Of a DNA stretch of 50,692 bases, positions 25,748 through 34,736 are shown piece by piece. The stretch comes from EX4572-165 sp964581795 (GTDB taxonomy: Archaea; Thermoplasmatota; E2; DHVEG-1). The notes beneath the pieces are model-generated. The model did no database searches. It saw only the letters and a program-made list of their open reading frames with translations, and had not been told where the DNA came from. Position numbers and translations under genes: made by a program. The stretch covers positions 1 through 50,692 of the forward strand of contig CAZOPW010000004.1 of assembly GCA_964581795.1 (NCBI GenBank), given 5' to 3'. Each line of letters opens with the position of its first letter. Positions within the stretch are counted from its first letter, which is position 1.

Positions 25748-27145
25748 TTATTTTTTCCTATGCCATTTCATCGATGTAACATCAGCAACAAGAGTGACAA
25801 CATCTAACGTTGGTGCTATTGGTGGTGCATATGCAGTTTCCATTTTTTTAAACATATCAATTCTAGTTTCGGAAAGTATTGCAGCAGCATACGTGTTCAC
25901 TCGTTGAGCAGCATTTTCACCAACAGCTTGTGCTCCAATGATTTTTCCAGAATCCGTTTCAACGATTGCTTTCATAGTAATTGGCTTACCACCGGGAAAA
26001 TACTCCGGTTTGCTCAATCCAGAATATTTGCCAGATATTGCATCTACTTCACTTCGGGTTTGTTTTGATGGACCAACAGTTCCTATCTCAATATCAAAGA
26101 ATTCGGATGTGGCGGTCTGCAACACTCCTTTTGGTAGTCTGTATTCTCCACCTGCTGCATTTATTCCTGCAGCTATACCTTGTCTCACAGCAATGCTCCC
26201 TAATCCAATCGGGACTGGTTTTTGAGTGACAAAATCAATGAATTCTGTACAATCTCCAACTGCATATACCTCTTCTTTTGATGTCTTTGAACGTTCATCT
26301 ACTTTAATTGCTCCAGTATCTCCAATCGTACATCCAACCTGTTTAGCAAGAATTGTTTCAGCTTTGATTCCAGCTGCGATTATTAACAGATCAGTGGGGA
26401 TTTCTTTTTGTTCATCCTGTTTTTTATCCTTAATTACTACTGATACCACATCACCATTTTCATTGGAGTTTACCTCTGTTGCAAACGTATTAAGATGAAT
26501 AGTTACTTTTTCTTGTATTTTTTCTAGGACTAACTTACTCATGTCTTCATCTAATATATTAGTTAAAATCGAGGGCAGAGCTTCCACAATAGTAACATTT
26601 AATCCTTTTTTATGAAGATTGTCCGCCATTTCTAATCCAATTAATCCAGCACCTACAACAACAGCATTTTTTGCTGTTGAAATCGCATTTGATATCTTTT
26701 TCGCATCAGGAATTGTTCGTACCGTGAAAATATTATTTTTTAAAGTTTGAGAGTCTTGTTCACAAATTCCTTTAATTGGTGGAAGCGCTGGATTTGCTCC
26801 AGTTGCTATAATTAGAGAAGTGTATTGTTTTTTGAGGATACTACCATTTTTTTGTTCTGCGGTAATTATTTTTTTTTCCGCATCAATATCTGTAACTGTG
26901 GTATTTAAATGAAGGTCAATTCGTGCTTTTTGAAACCAATCCTCACTGAATTCTATAAGATCCATAATTTTTGGTATTTCCCCAGAAATTGCATAGGGTA
27001 TCCCACACTTTGAATACTGTGGAAATGCAGAGGATTCGAAAATGGTTACTTGTGCTTTTCTATCTGTTTTCTTTGCAAATTGTGCTGCAGTTGCTCCTCC
27101 TGCTCCACAACCAATGATAACAATGTCATTTTCTTGTGATTGATT
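25748..27145 (-). CDS. FAD/NAD-dependent disulfide oxidoreductase (CoA-disulfide reductase / NADH oxidase-like)
   Basis: A flavoprotein of the single-cysteine class. The first dinucleotide motif is IIGCGAGG (residues 11-18), the redox Cys48 lies in YSKCGIPYAISG, the second NAD(P) motif is VVVGAGLIGLEMA, and the late FAD motif is VYAVGDC. The C-terminal dimerisation domain has the typical tyrosine in ETAYAPPIAP. ATG 27145 (MNQSQEND) is the likely start. Activity could be CoA-disulfide reduction, NADH oxidase or sulfur/persulfide reduction; sequence does not separate them. Confidence 0.88.
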   Translation of the reverse strand, partial: NQSQENDIVIIGCGAGGATAAQFAKKTDRKAQVTIFESSAFPQYSKCGIPYAISGEIPKIMDLIEFSEDWFQKARIDLHLNTTVTDIDAEKKIITAEQKNGSILKKQYTSLIIATGANPALPPIKGICEQDSQTLKNNIFTVRTIPDAKKISNAISTAKNAVVVGAGLIGLEMADNLHKKGLNVTIVEALPSILTNILDEDMSKLVLEKIQEKVTIHLNTFATEVNSNENGDVVSVVIKDKKQDEQKEIPTDLLIIAAGIKAETILAKQVGCTIGDTGAIKVDERSKTSKEEVYAVGDCTEFIDFVTQKPVPIGLGSIAVRQGIAAGINAAGGEYRLPKGVLQTATSEFFDIEIGTVGPSKQTRSEVDAISGKYSGLSKPEYFPGGKPITMKAIVETDSGKIIGAQAVGENAAQRVNTYAAAILSETRIDMFKKMETAYAPPIAPTLDVVTLVADVTSMKWHRKK

Positions 27146-27267
27146 CATCAAAAATACCCATTGCCTGCAATAAAACAAGTTCTTTTAATCTTTCCTATCA
27201 CAAAGTTGTTTAACAAAAAATAATTCAAAAAAAAATGAATATTGAATAAAAAGATTGGGGAATGATT

Positions 27268-28143
27268 TTATTCCCTTTTTTCCTTTGTTTCCTCAGAGGA
27301 TTCTACTGTTTCTTCCTCAGATTCCTCTTCGGTTTCAACGAGTTCCTCTGGAACAGGAGCATCTGGTTTTTTCTCTTCCTCTTCTACAAGTTCTTCTGAT
27401 TCTTCAGTGATTTCTTCTTCGACTGGCTCTTCAACTTCCTCAACGGGTTCTTCGGATTCTTCGGATTCTTCTTCAGATTCTTCCTTTTCAGATTCTGTTT
27501 CAGGTTTTTCTTCAGGTTCAGCTGGTTTTGGTTCTTCAATTTCAATCGTTGGTTGTTGAGTAACTTCTGTCTTGTATATTTCAATCCGCCGAACAGGATA
27601 AAATTTTTTACATGCTTTGTAAATGTCACTACCAAGTTTTCCCTCGATAATATATTTAATGAACTCGGAGAGAGTCATCGATTTTGCTTTAGACAAAATC
27701 GTTTTTCTCATGGTGAGACGAATGATTTTTTTCTGAGAATTTTGAATTCGACGATCAGTTGTAGCAAATGGCTTAATTCGTAAGCGAGCACCATCTCTTG
27801 TTTTTGCATCATAGACTGCATCGATTTTAGACCGACGTCTTCGAATCATTCGGCGTAAATAATCTGATGTTAATGTATGACCTATATAGGCTGTCTTAGC
27901 ATTATTATCTTCAATTTGATTTACTTTAAAATACAATTTAATATGTGATTTTCTAAAATCATTGGTAAGATCCTGCATACTAATCTCAGTAACTCTATCT
28001 GTAATTTTAGATGGATCATCTGCAAGTGTTTCTGCAATTGTTACGTTATCAAATGAAGCTGGAGCTAATACATTATACCAGTTTTTGGCTTTCCATCGAT
28101 CTTTGACTTTTCGAGCTGCTGCCCTTGAACGTGCTTTTGCCAT
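27268..28143 (-). CDS. rps3ae: 30S ribosomal protein S3Ae with long acidic tail
   Basis: Residues 1-200 are a normal S3Ae (eukaryotic eS1), starting MAKARSRAAARKVKDRWKAK. The last 91 residues (201-291) are an unusual extension with 47 Glu and one Asp, plus Ser, Pro and Val. The tail keeps the reading frame with no stop and is translated by a repetitive GAA/GAG/TCT pattern, so it may vary in length by slippage. S3Ae sits by the mRNA exit channel, so the tail would be near nascent initiation complexes. Confidence 0.94.
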   Translation of the reverse strand: MAKARSRAAARKVKDRWKAKNWYNVLAPASFDNVTIAETLADDPSKITDRVTEISMQDLTNDFRKSHIKLYFKVNQIEDNNAKTAYIGHTLTSDYLRRMIRRRRSKIDAVYDAKTRDGARLRIKPFATTDRRIQNSQKKIIRLTMRKTILSKAKSMTLSEFIKYIIEGKLGSDIYKACKKFYPVRRIEIYKTEVTQQPTIEIEEPKPAEPEEKPETESEKEESEEESEESEEPVEEVEEPVEEEITEESEELVEEEEKKPDAPVPEELVETEEESEEETVESSEETKEKRE

Positions 28144-28465
28144 ATTGTATCACTTTTATTCATCGTTTATTGATAAGATTTTAAATAGGAGATACTAGGT
28201 TTTCCCGGTAATACATTCACTATACTTAAACTTATGCTGAATTGAACGCAGAAATAATCGTGAGGGTTATAAAATGTTTTTTTCCAACTAAAAACAGATA
28301 AAATAAATTCTTGTCAATAGAATGATTCTTTACTAAGATTTTTCTAATTCATATCGTTTAATTTATATGAATAGAATCTGTAAGATTTAAATAAGAGAAG
28401 GATATAGAATTTGTACACGATTATACATAAATCAAATAAGACAATCAAAGGAGTGATGAAAGAAT
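28144..28465. other. Divergent intergenic region, S3Ae and Hsp20
   Basis: About 320 bp, strongly AT-rich, without ORFs. For hsp20 a TATA box TTTAAATA (28386-28393) and a near-perfect ribosome site GGAGTGATG (28450-28458) are seen. The S3Ae promoter should lie just above 28144. No clear structured RNA was found. Confidence 0.5.
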
Positions 28466-29017
28466 ATGGATCCATTTAGAAGAGATAGAAACCGACGACG
28501 AAAAGACCCTTTTGATATTTTTAGATTTGACGATGAATTCGAACGTATGTTTCGAGAAATGGAGCGAATGATGGAACGAGCATTTCGTATGCCTTATGAT
28601 AAACTTGAACCAGGAAAATCATTTGTTCGAGGATTCAGTATTCGTGTTGGACCTGATGGCAAACCACACATTGAAGAATTCGGGAATCATCAAGTACCCT
28701 CAGATAAGGGAGAAACATCTATTTCTGATGAACGTGAACCATTAACCGATCTAATGGAAGGAGCAAAAGATATCTCTGTCACCGTTGAACTTCCAGGAGT
28801 TGAAAAAGAAGATATTGATTTACGTGTAACAGAAGATGAACTTGAAATTACAGTTGATACCCCTCAACGGAAATATCATAAAACCGTTAAATTTTCTAGT
28901 GAAGTAAAACCAAAAACAACGAAAGCAACGTATAAAAACGGGATTCTTGACGTTGTTGTTCAACGGAAAAAGGTTGAACAAAAAGATGATGAGGGTTACC
29001 ACGTAAATATCGATTAA
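28466..29017 (+). CDS. hsp20: Small heat shock protein Hsp20
   Basis: ATP-independent holdase. The 183-aa protein has an Arg/Met-rich N-terminal arm (MDPFRRDRNRRRKDPF, then MERMMERAFRM) and an alpha-crystallin domain (about 90-170) with ELPGVEKEDIDLRV and the closing YKNGILDVVV. The usual IXI anchor after the domain is not evident; the end reads GYHVNID. Oligomer assembly may therefore differ. It has its own promoter. Confidence 0.93.
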   Translation: MDPFRRDRNRRRKDPFDIFRFDDEFERMFREMERMMERAFRMPYDKLEPGKSFVRGFSIRVGPDGKPHIEEFGNHQVPSDKGETSISDEREPLTDLMEGAKDISVTVELPGVEKEDIDLRVTEDELEITVDTPQRKYHKTVKFSSEVKPKTTKATYKNGILDVVVQRKKVEQKDDEGYHVNID

Positions 29018-29039
29018 ATCATTTTTTCTCCTTCTTTTT

Positions 29040-29846
29040 TTAAAATGCTTTTGTGATTTTAATCTTATCTGATTTTTTGTAAACATATTGTTTTATTTGA
29101 TCTACCTTTTTTTCATACCAATCAGAACGTTTGAAAACATGAGTTGAAAAAGCATTCAGTAACGATTCATCTTTACGAATTATTGGTAACAGATATGATT
29201 GAAGCCCAGGTTTTAGATGAAAGTTGTCTATCATAATAGATGACACTTTTTTTTCAATGAACATCTCAAGTAAAGATTTGATTTGATCCCAAGATAAATT
29301 AGGATAAAGAGGACCAAGAAACACACTTGTTTTAATTTGTTGATTATACTTTAATTCATCCAAAATAAGAATTCGGTCTGAAAAAGAAGAAGCATATGGT
29401 TCAAGTAACATTCGATGAGAATCATTAATTGTTCCAATACTAATCATAATTTCAGGATGATAACATTGTTGAATCAATGGTATATCGTTGAGAACAAGTG
29501 TTGATTTTGTTTGTATTTGAATAGGAAAATCATATTTTTTAATTTGTTCAAGACAGTATCTTGTGATGTGATATTTTTTTTCAATTGGTTGATACGGATC
29601 AGTAACCGTTGATATACCTATAACTCCAGATTTTTTCTTTGAAAGTTCTTTTGCTAAAACAAGTGGTAGATTTCTTTTGACATAAATTGTTTCAACCCAT
29701 GTTTCACGGGGAAGATGAAGCACAGTTGGAACGTAACAATATTTGCATTGATGTCCACATCCCGAATACGGGTTAAGTGCATAATCTAAACCAGGAAGTT
29801 TTGAAGGTGAAAGCGCAGTTTTGCTTGTGATTTCTTTTACTTTCAT
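29040..29846 (-). CDS. Radical SAM protein of the spore-photoproduct-lyase-like family
   Basis: A 268-aa radical SAM enzyme with a CX3CX2C cluster (Cys30, Cys34, Cys37 in SGCGHQCKYCYVP) and the N-terminal pattern LPGLDYALNPYSGC of the COG1533 (SplB-related) family. DPYQPIEKKYHITR near 81 and QIQTKSTLV near 108 agree. Archaeal members have no settled substrate; thymine-dimer repair is not proven. It is 8 bp downstream of the nre repair gene, which favours a nucleic-acid role. Confidence 0.8.
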   Translation of the reverse strand: MKVKEITSKTALSPSKLPGLDYALNPYSGCGHQCKYCYVPTVLHLPRETWVETIYVKRNLPLVLAKELSKKKSGVIGISTVTDPYQPIEKKYHITRYCLEQIKKYDFPIQIQTKSTLVLNDIPLIQQCYHPEIMISIGTINDSHRMLLEPYASSFSDRILILDELKYNQQIKTSVFLGPLYPNLSWDQIKSLLEMFIEKKVSSIMIDNFHLKPGLQSYLLPIIRKDESLLNAFSTHVFKRSDWYEKKVDQIKQYVYKKSDKIKITKAF

Positions 29847-29854
29847 ATTCCTTT

Positions 29855-31141
29855 TTATCCTGAAAAATCATCTAATCTTGTTTGAAACATTCGATGTTTT
29901 AGCAAGGCACTATTTTGAATCCAACGATTCATTGGGATATCTAATTTTGTTCCAATATAAGCTAATGATTGTTGTAACGTATCGAATTGTTGATAGGGTT
30001 GTTGAAGTGTTCTTCGAACACTTTCTCTAACATTCCACACTCCAATTGGCATGATGTATCCTGGATGTGCTTCTCGAAGTATAACTGCAGCAGCTTGTCG
30101 TTTATCTTTATGAAGGGTTTCATTCACCGCAAGTCTTCCAGCATAGTAACATCCTCCAATATCTGCATAGGTTTTTCGTCCTTCATTGAATTCATAACTA
30201 TTGTAAATAGAAATCGAATTACCGTATTGATTCCACGTTGTATTTGGATACCATGCTTCAATGAGTTCATATTGCCATTCTGATGGCATCATCAAAATAA
30301 TCCATCGGTTGTCATATTGATTATGATAATACACTCTGAACATGTTAATCCAAGGCAAATGCCGGGTGTGATCCATGAGTTGTTTGCCGATTTGTGAATC
30401 CACAGCAGTGATACTCCAACGAGTTGGAACAAATCGACGGTATTTTCCAATTCCAAAAGCACCAACACTGAATGCTTTTTGAATCTTTGAAATTTGAACG
30501 CCGTCTTTATACAATGAAAAAACTGCTTCAGCTGATTTTAAATCAGTATCATAGTATGCTTTTTCAACTCGTTGATTATATTTTGGATTTGTAATATTCA
30601 TTTTTTTTAACGGTGCTGATGGGCCATGGGGTTGAATATCATCGTAAAATCGGATTCGACCTATGGGTCTTTTATTGAATAATGCTTCTGTGAACACACT
30701 GTTTTCTGCTAGAGCTAATTCACGAGTGAATTCAATTGTCTTATCAGATTTTTCAACATCATAGACTTTAACCGTATGCTTTCCTCTAATCAGTGAGGAT
30801 CTGAAATCAACGATTTCATCAAGTGATCGGTCTAACCATTGTTCAGGAGTGTCAAATAATGATGTATTTCCCATACGAGGTGGAACTAAAGGTCCAATGG
30901 ATACTTTAGGATACCCTACTCTACCAACAAAAATACTTGGTGGTGATGCACCATGAATGAGTTTTGAAGCAAGAAATGGTTTCACTTTATTGTGAGAATG
31001 ATACCGTACGAGAACAGGACATCTAGATTTACCACAGAGTAGTTTGGTTCCTCTGCAAAGTGCACAAAGAGATGTTGATCGAGAAGAGGTTGATGAAATG
31101 TTTTTAAAAGCTGCTATTTGTGCCACAATAGTACTCAACAA
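29855..31141 (-). CDS. nreA: Archaeal DNA repair protein of the Nre family
   Basis: Nre proteins are archaea-specific and were linked to repair of alkylation/crosslink damage in haloarchaea. The 428-aa protein has an N-terminal zinc knuckle (Cys26, Cys29, Cys36, Cys41), the core blocks SIGPLVPPRMGNTSLFDTPE and SVGAFGIGKYRRFVPTRWSI, and ends QTRLDDFSG, a PCNA-interacting motif. Its neighbour downstream is the SPL-like radical SAM protein, probably in the same transcript. Confidence 0.9.
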   Translation of the reverse strand: MLSTIVAQIAAFKNISSTSSRSTSLCALCRGTKLLCGKSRCPVLVRYHSHNKVKPFLASKLIHGASPPSIFVGRVGYPKVSIGPLVPPRMGNTSLFDTPEQWLDRSLDEIVDFRSSLIRGKHTVKVYDVEKSDKTIEFTRELALAENSVFTEALFNKRPIGRIRFYDDIQPHGPSAPLKKMNITNPKYNQRVEKAYYDTDLKSAEAVFSLYKDGVQISKIQKAFSVGAFGIGKYRRFVPTRWSITAVDSQIGKQLMDHTRHLPWINMFRVYYHNQYDNRWIILMMPSEWQYELIEAWYPNTTWNQYGNSISIYNSYEFNEGRKTYADIGGCYYAGRLAVNETLHKDKRQAAAVILREAHPGYIMPIGVWNVRESVRRTLQQPYQQFDTLQQSLAYIGTKLDIPMNRWIQNSALLKHRMFQTRLDDFSG

Positions 31142-31227
31142 AGAAGTGTTTTATTAATGTTCTTCAAGGATTAGTGAATGTATACAATTAATAATTTTTA
31201 TGTATTTGAACATAGTTTCGGTTTAAT

Positions 31228-31902
31228 ATGGCAAAGAAAACATCATCTTCAAGGAGAAGATCTAGACCAATTTCAAAAAAGAAAAAAAAAGTACCAGACA
31301 AGAATATAATGATTCTTGCAGGTATAGCAATTATTATTGTTATCGCTATTGCAGGATTTTTAATCCTTAGCGGAGGAGATAATAATACAAACAATAACGT
31401 AGATGAAGAAGAAAACCCCATAGCAATTATTAACACATCCAAAGGAGTGATGGAACTTGAATTATTTGCAAATCAAACACCTAAAACAGTCGAAAATTTC
31501 GTGAAACTTGCAAATGGTGGATTCTATGATGGGATGATTTTTCATAGAATTAGCGATGACTTTATGATTCAAGCTGGAAAATCTTATCCAGATGGAACTG
31601 TAAAAACAAGTCCTTATGGAAACATTGAAGAATTTGAAGGAAGCGTTTCTCATGTTGATGGTGCTATTTCGATGGCAAGCACCGGATCAGGAGTGCCGGG
31701 AAGTGCTGAGTTTTTTATATGCGATGGACCTCAACCGTTTTTAGATGGAAAATATGCAGCCTTTGGTGTAGTGATTGATGGTCTGGATGTGGTTAGAGAT
31801 ATTGCAGATGAAGAACATGATGGTAGTTTTGAACCTCAACCAGGCGGCGGAAAACCATTGGAAGACGTCATAATAAATAGTATCACGATTGAAAATAAAT
31901 AA
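31228..31902 (+). CDS. Membrane-anchored cyclophilin-type peptidyl-prolyl isomerase
   Basis: A 224-aa protein with a very basic N-terminus (KKTSSSRRRSRPISKKKKK), one transmembrane helix (about 27-48), a short Asn/Glu linker, then a cyclophilin domain (about 63-220). FHRISDDFMIQAG carries the catalytic Arg region, and AEFFICDGPQPFLDGKYAAFGVV follows. The domain probably faces outside, where it would fold exported proteins. Adjacent to a soluble cyclophilin. Confidence 0.9.
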   Translation: MAKKTSSSRRRSRPISKKKKKVPDKNIMILAGIAIIIVIAIAGFLILSGGDNNTNNNVDEEENPIAIINTSKGVMELELFANQTPKTVENFVKLANGGFYDGMIFHRISDDFMIQAGKSYPDGTVKTSPYGNIEEFEGSVSHVDGAISMASTGSGVPGSAEFFICDGPQPFLDGKYAAFGVVIDGLDVVRDIADEEHDGSFEPQPGGGKPLEDVIINSITIENK

Positions 31903-31929
31903 AATATAAAAAAGGAATGGTGAGAAGAG

Positions 31930-32400
31930 ATGAATCGGAAAAAAGCAATATTTGATACATCTATGGGAAAGTTTACTGCTGAACTCTATAATGATAAGGC
32001 TCCTTTAACGGTGGGTAATTTCATTAAATTAGTTGATGATGGTTTTTACAATGGACTTGTGTTTCATCGAGTAATCCCAAGGTTTATGATTCAAACTGGT
32101 TGCCCACACGGAACTGGTTTCGGAGGTCCAGGTTATACTATTAAAGATGAATTTCACCCGGATTTAAAACATGATTCCAAAGGAATGTTATCAATGGCAA
32201 ATACCGGTAAACCAAACACTGGAGGAAGTCAATTTTTTATAACGGTTGCACCCACACCCTGGCTTGATGGAAAACACGCAATTTTTGGAAAAGTTATTGA
32301 TAATTATGATATTGTGGAAAAGATTTCAAATGTAAAAACAGGACGAAACGATAAACCATTAACCGATGTTGTTATCAACAAGATAACTATTTCGGATTAA
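31930..32400 (+). CDS. Cytosolic cyclophilin-type peptidyl-prolyl isomerase
   Basis: A 156-aa cyclophilin with no signal or membrane segment. FHRVIPRFMIQTGCP, GGSQFFITVAPTPWLDGKHAIFGKV and GTGFGGPGYTIKDEF are the classic motifs, with catalytic Arg in FHRV and the active-site Trp region intact. GGTGAG precedes the ATG. It is a close neighbour of the membrane-anchored paralogue (27 bp) and of the dCTP deaminase-family gene (16 bp). Confidence 0.94.
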   Translation: MNRKKAIFDTSMGKFTAELYNDKAPLTVGNFIKLVDDGFYNGLVFHRVIPRFMIQTGCPHGTGFGGPGYTIKDEFHPDLKHDSKGMLSMANTGKPNTGGSQFFITVAPTPWLDGKHAIFGKVIDNYDIVEKISNVKTGRNDKPLTDVVINKITISD

Positions 32401-32416
32401 TGGTGAGGCATGACGT

Positions 32417-32896
32417 ATGGCAGTTCTTTCAGATACAGATATTACAAATTATATGAACGATAAGAAACTTGGACTTGAACCATTTAATAAAAAAAATCTT
32501 ACGCCTAATGGATATGATTTATCTATTGAAGAGGTGTTTATTAAAAAAACGGGGAATCACGTGAAGGAAGGATTCGCTTTGATTCCACCACTTTCCTGGT
32601 TTGCTATTAGTACAAAAGAATTTGTGAAAATGAGTGAAAAAATCACCGGTCAGTTATGGATTCGATCAAGTTATGCAAGAAAGGGAATAATGGCAAGTTT
32701 TGGTAAGGTTGATGCAGGATTTCATGGAACCCTTACTATTAGTTGTTTTAATGCAACGGAATCAGATTTAGAGATTCCTATTGGTGATCGGTTCTGTCAG
32801 ATTGTGTTCGAAAAACTGGAAAGTTATCCTTCAGAATTATATGACAAAAAAAGTGGGAACTATCAAAACCAACGAGGAGTAACATTGCAAAATTAA
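32417..32896 (+). CDS. dcd: dCTP deaminase / dUTPase-family protein
   Basis: Trimeric deoxynucleotide enzyme that supplies dUMP/dUTP or removes dUTP. Motifs: LTPNGYDLSI near the start, IRSSYARKGI (substrate-binding RSSxxR), DAGFHGTLTISCFNA containing the catalytic region, and the C-terminal NYQNQRGVTLQ lid. The length of 159 aa is slightly short for Dcd. Whether it makes dUTP, dUMP or only cleaves dUTP cannot be settled by eye. GGTGAGG lies before the ATG. Confidence 0.85.
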   Translation: MAVLSDTDITNYMNDKKLGLEPFNKKNLTPNGYDLSIEEVFIKKTGNHVKEGFALIPPLSWFAISTKEFVKMSEKITGQLWIRSSYARKGIMASFGKVDAGFHGTLTISCFNATESDLEIPIGDRFCQIVFEKLESYPSELYDKKSGNYQNQRGVTLQN

Positions 32897-32908
32897 ACCA
32901 TTATTTTT

Positions 32909-33688
32909 TTACTTGGTTTTCCGTGCAAATGTTAAGTATCCTGTATGTCCAAGCATATTAAAACTCGGCCTAGTTCCACGATCCCCAACGATCATTTCTC
33001 GTTCAATGAGTTCAACGGTTTTAATCATAGTAAACGGATGTTTTTGAATTTCTTCAACACTTTGTTCAACTTGTGAAATAAGCGGAGAATACGTACACAA
33101 ATATCCTCCAGAACGAAGAGCTTTGTACGCATGGCAAACTGCATTCCATGGATCAGGTATATCTAAGATCACTGCATCTAAATCAGTTTCTGAAATACCT
33201 TTAGTCACATCTTTGTGTTTAATAGTGACCCTATCTATTAATTGTGAGGTGGACAAGTTTTTTGTCGCATGATCAATGAAATCTTTTCGGTTATCATAAG
33301 AAAAAACATGACCGCTTTCTCCGACGATTGATGCAAGAACCGTGGTCATTGAACCTGAACCAATTCCTGCCTCTAAAACTGTTTTTCCGGGGGTAATAGA
33401 ACAATGTAATATTATGTAGGAACTATCTTTTGGTAAGATGATTTGAGCTTTTCTTTTCAAACCAGTAAGTGTATCTGGAATTGATAAAGGAAATAAAAAA
33501 AATGTTTTAGATCCAATTTCTAATTGTGAACCGTATTCTTTACCAATTAGGTCTTTCGGATTAAAGACTCCAACGCCTTTGTATTTATCCGTTGATTGAT
33601 TTGTATTAATAAGGTAAACTCGTTGTTTCTGATCGATAAGTGAAACAGTGTCTCCTTCTTTGATAGTTTTTTGTTTGTTTGTTTTCAT
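32909..33688 (-). CDS. trmI: tRNA (adenine-N1)-methyltransferase TrmI
   Basis: Makes m1A at positions 57/58 in archaeal tRNA. The 259-aa protein has an N-terminal beta domain, then a Rossmann core. VLEAGIGSGSMTTVLA binds SAM, VFSYDNRKDF is motif II, and AVILDIPDPWN is the catalytic loop. The C-terminus has RPSFNMLGHTGYLTFAR. It overlaps the upstream RaSEA gene by 4 bp, coupling two tRNA-modification enzymes. Confidence 0.92.
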   Translation of the reverse strand: MKTNKQKTIKEGDTVSLIDQKQRVYLINTNQSTDKYKGVGVFNPKDLIGKEYGSQLEIGSKTFFLFPLSIPDTLTGLKRKAQIILPKDSSYIILHCSITPGKTVLEAGIGSGSMTTVLASIVGESGHVFSYDNRKDFIDHATKNLSTSQLIDRVTIKHKDVTKGISETDLDAVILDIPDPWNAVCHAYKALRSGGYLCTYSPLISQVEQSVEEIQKHPFTMIKTVELIEREMIVGDRGTRPSFNMLGHTGYLTFARKTK

Positions 33689-34734
33689 AATTGCATCACG
33701 TCAGGAAGGGAACCAAAACTGAGTGGTTCAAGAGATAATTGATCACTATAAAGAGATTGACAAGAGCACGATAAACTCTGAAATACGATTGGGTCTTGAT
33801 GTAAGGAGAATTCTTTTATTGCATTTAACACGGTATGATCACACTTTGGACAGTTATGTGCACCTCGTTTTTTCCCTCCACCCGTGATATCACATTGTAA
33901 TCGTATATCTTTGTGTTGGTTCTCTGCATAGGTGAGAATGTCTATGATAGTCCATAGCCATGGGGGTCTGTATTGTTTTCGCCTCCATAAATACTCAACA
34001 AGCGTGTTTTTTTGAACACTCGTCGGGTTAAATGAAAGGATATCATCCTTTTTTGTATGAGTTAAAACAGTGTCAATGGTTTGTTTCCCATCCTTAACTG
34101 CTTCTTTTTCTGTAAGAAATGGTGGCTTGATTAAAATATATGTTTTTACAGCAAAATCATTTTGGTGAATGAGATTTACTGCATTAAGATAATCGTTGAA
34201 ACTGAATCCTTTGTTGATCGTATGGTTTCTAATGAAATCCTGACTTGTTTCTAGACCTATACCAATATCAAATTCTGTGTTTGTCATTACATCCTGTAAA
34301 CGATTCATTGATTCCTTAGTAACAAATTCTGGTCGGGATTCAATCGCTATTTTTTGTGTTTTTGACTGTAAATCAGATAAAATATGTTTTTGCACCTGTT
34401 CTGGAATTTCCCTTTGATCTAGGAAACTTCCTGAAGTAAAGATTTTAACGATAGGTTCATCATGATAATGTTTGATTGCTTGTTCATATTGATTGATGAG
34501 TTGATCAGCAGATACTTTCGAAAGCATGCTATCGTTAAAATATCCGCACATACTACAACCAGATTGAAACATCCAAGAACAACCTTGGGTACGCAAAATG
34601 AGAACAAAGGCATCAACGATGTCATCATGAAACCTGTCTTTTTCTGACCAAACATGAACTGGTTTATTTGGATCAGGTATCTTCCGATGCTTATATGGTT
34701 TCAACTCTTTAATGAACTGCTGTAATGGATTCAT
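33685..34734 (-). CDS. Archaeosine biosynthesis radical SAM protein RaSEA
   Basis: Partner of ArcS in the last step of archaeosine (G15) synthesis, turning the lysine adduct of preQ0-tRNA into archaeosine. A 349-aa radical SAM protein; the cluster cysteines are in GCSWMFQSGCSMCGY (CX7CX2C). Later blocks are KIFTSGSFLD, AIESRPEFVT, IGIGLETSQDF and a C-terminal zinc-like HNCPKCD. It overlaps trmI by 4 bp. ArcS and ArcTGT are not in the window. Confidence 0.88.
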   Translation of the reverse strand: MNPLQQFIKELKPYKHRKIPDPNKPVHVWSEKDRFHDDIVDAFVLILRTQGCSWMFQSGCSMCGYFNDSMLSKVSADQLINQYEQAIKHYHDEPIVKIFTSGSFLDQREIPEQVQKHILSDLQSKTQKIAIESRPEFVTKESMNRLQDVMTNTEFDIGIGLETSQDFIRNHTINKGFSFNDYLNAVNLIHQNDFAVKTYILIKPPFLTEKEAVKDGKQTIDTVLTHTKKDDILSFNPTSVQKNTLVEYLWRRKQYRPPWLWTIIDILTYAENQHKDIRLQCDITGGGKKRGAHNCPKCDHTVLNAIKEFSLHQDPIVFQSLSCSCQSLYSDQLSLEPLSFGSLPDVMQL

Positions 34735-34736
34735 AA

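Noticed and set aside
27384..27635. Lys/Asn/Leu-rich frame overlapping the S3Ae tail
   Set aside because: It is the shifted-frame shadow of the Glu-repeat tail, with no ribosome site.
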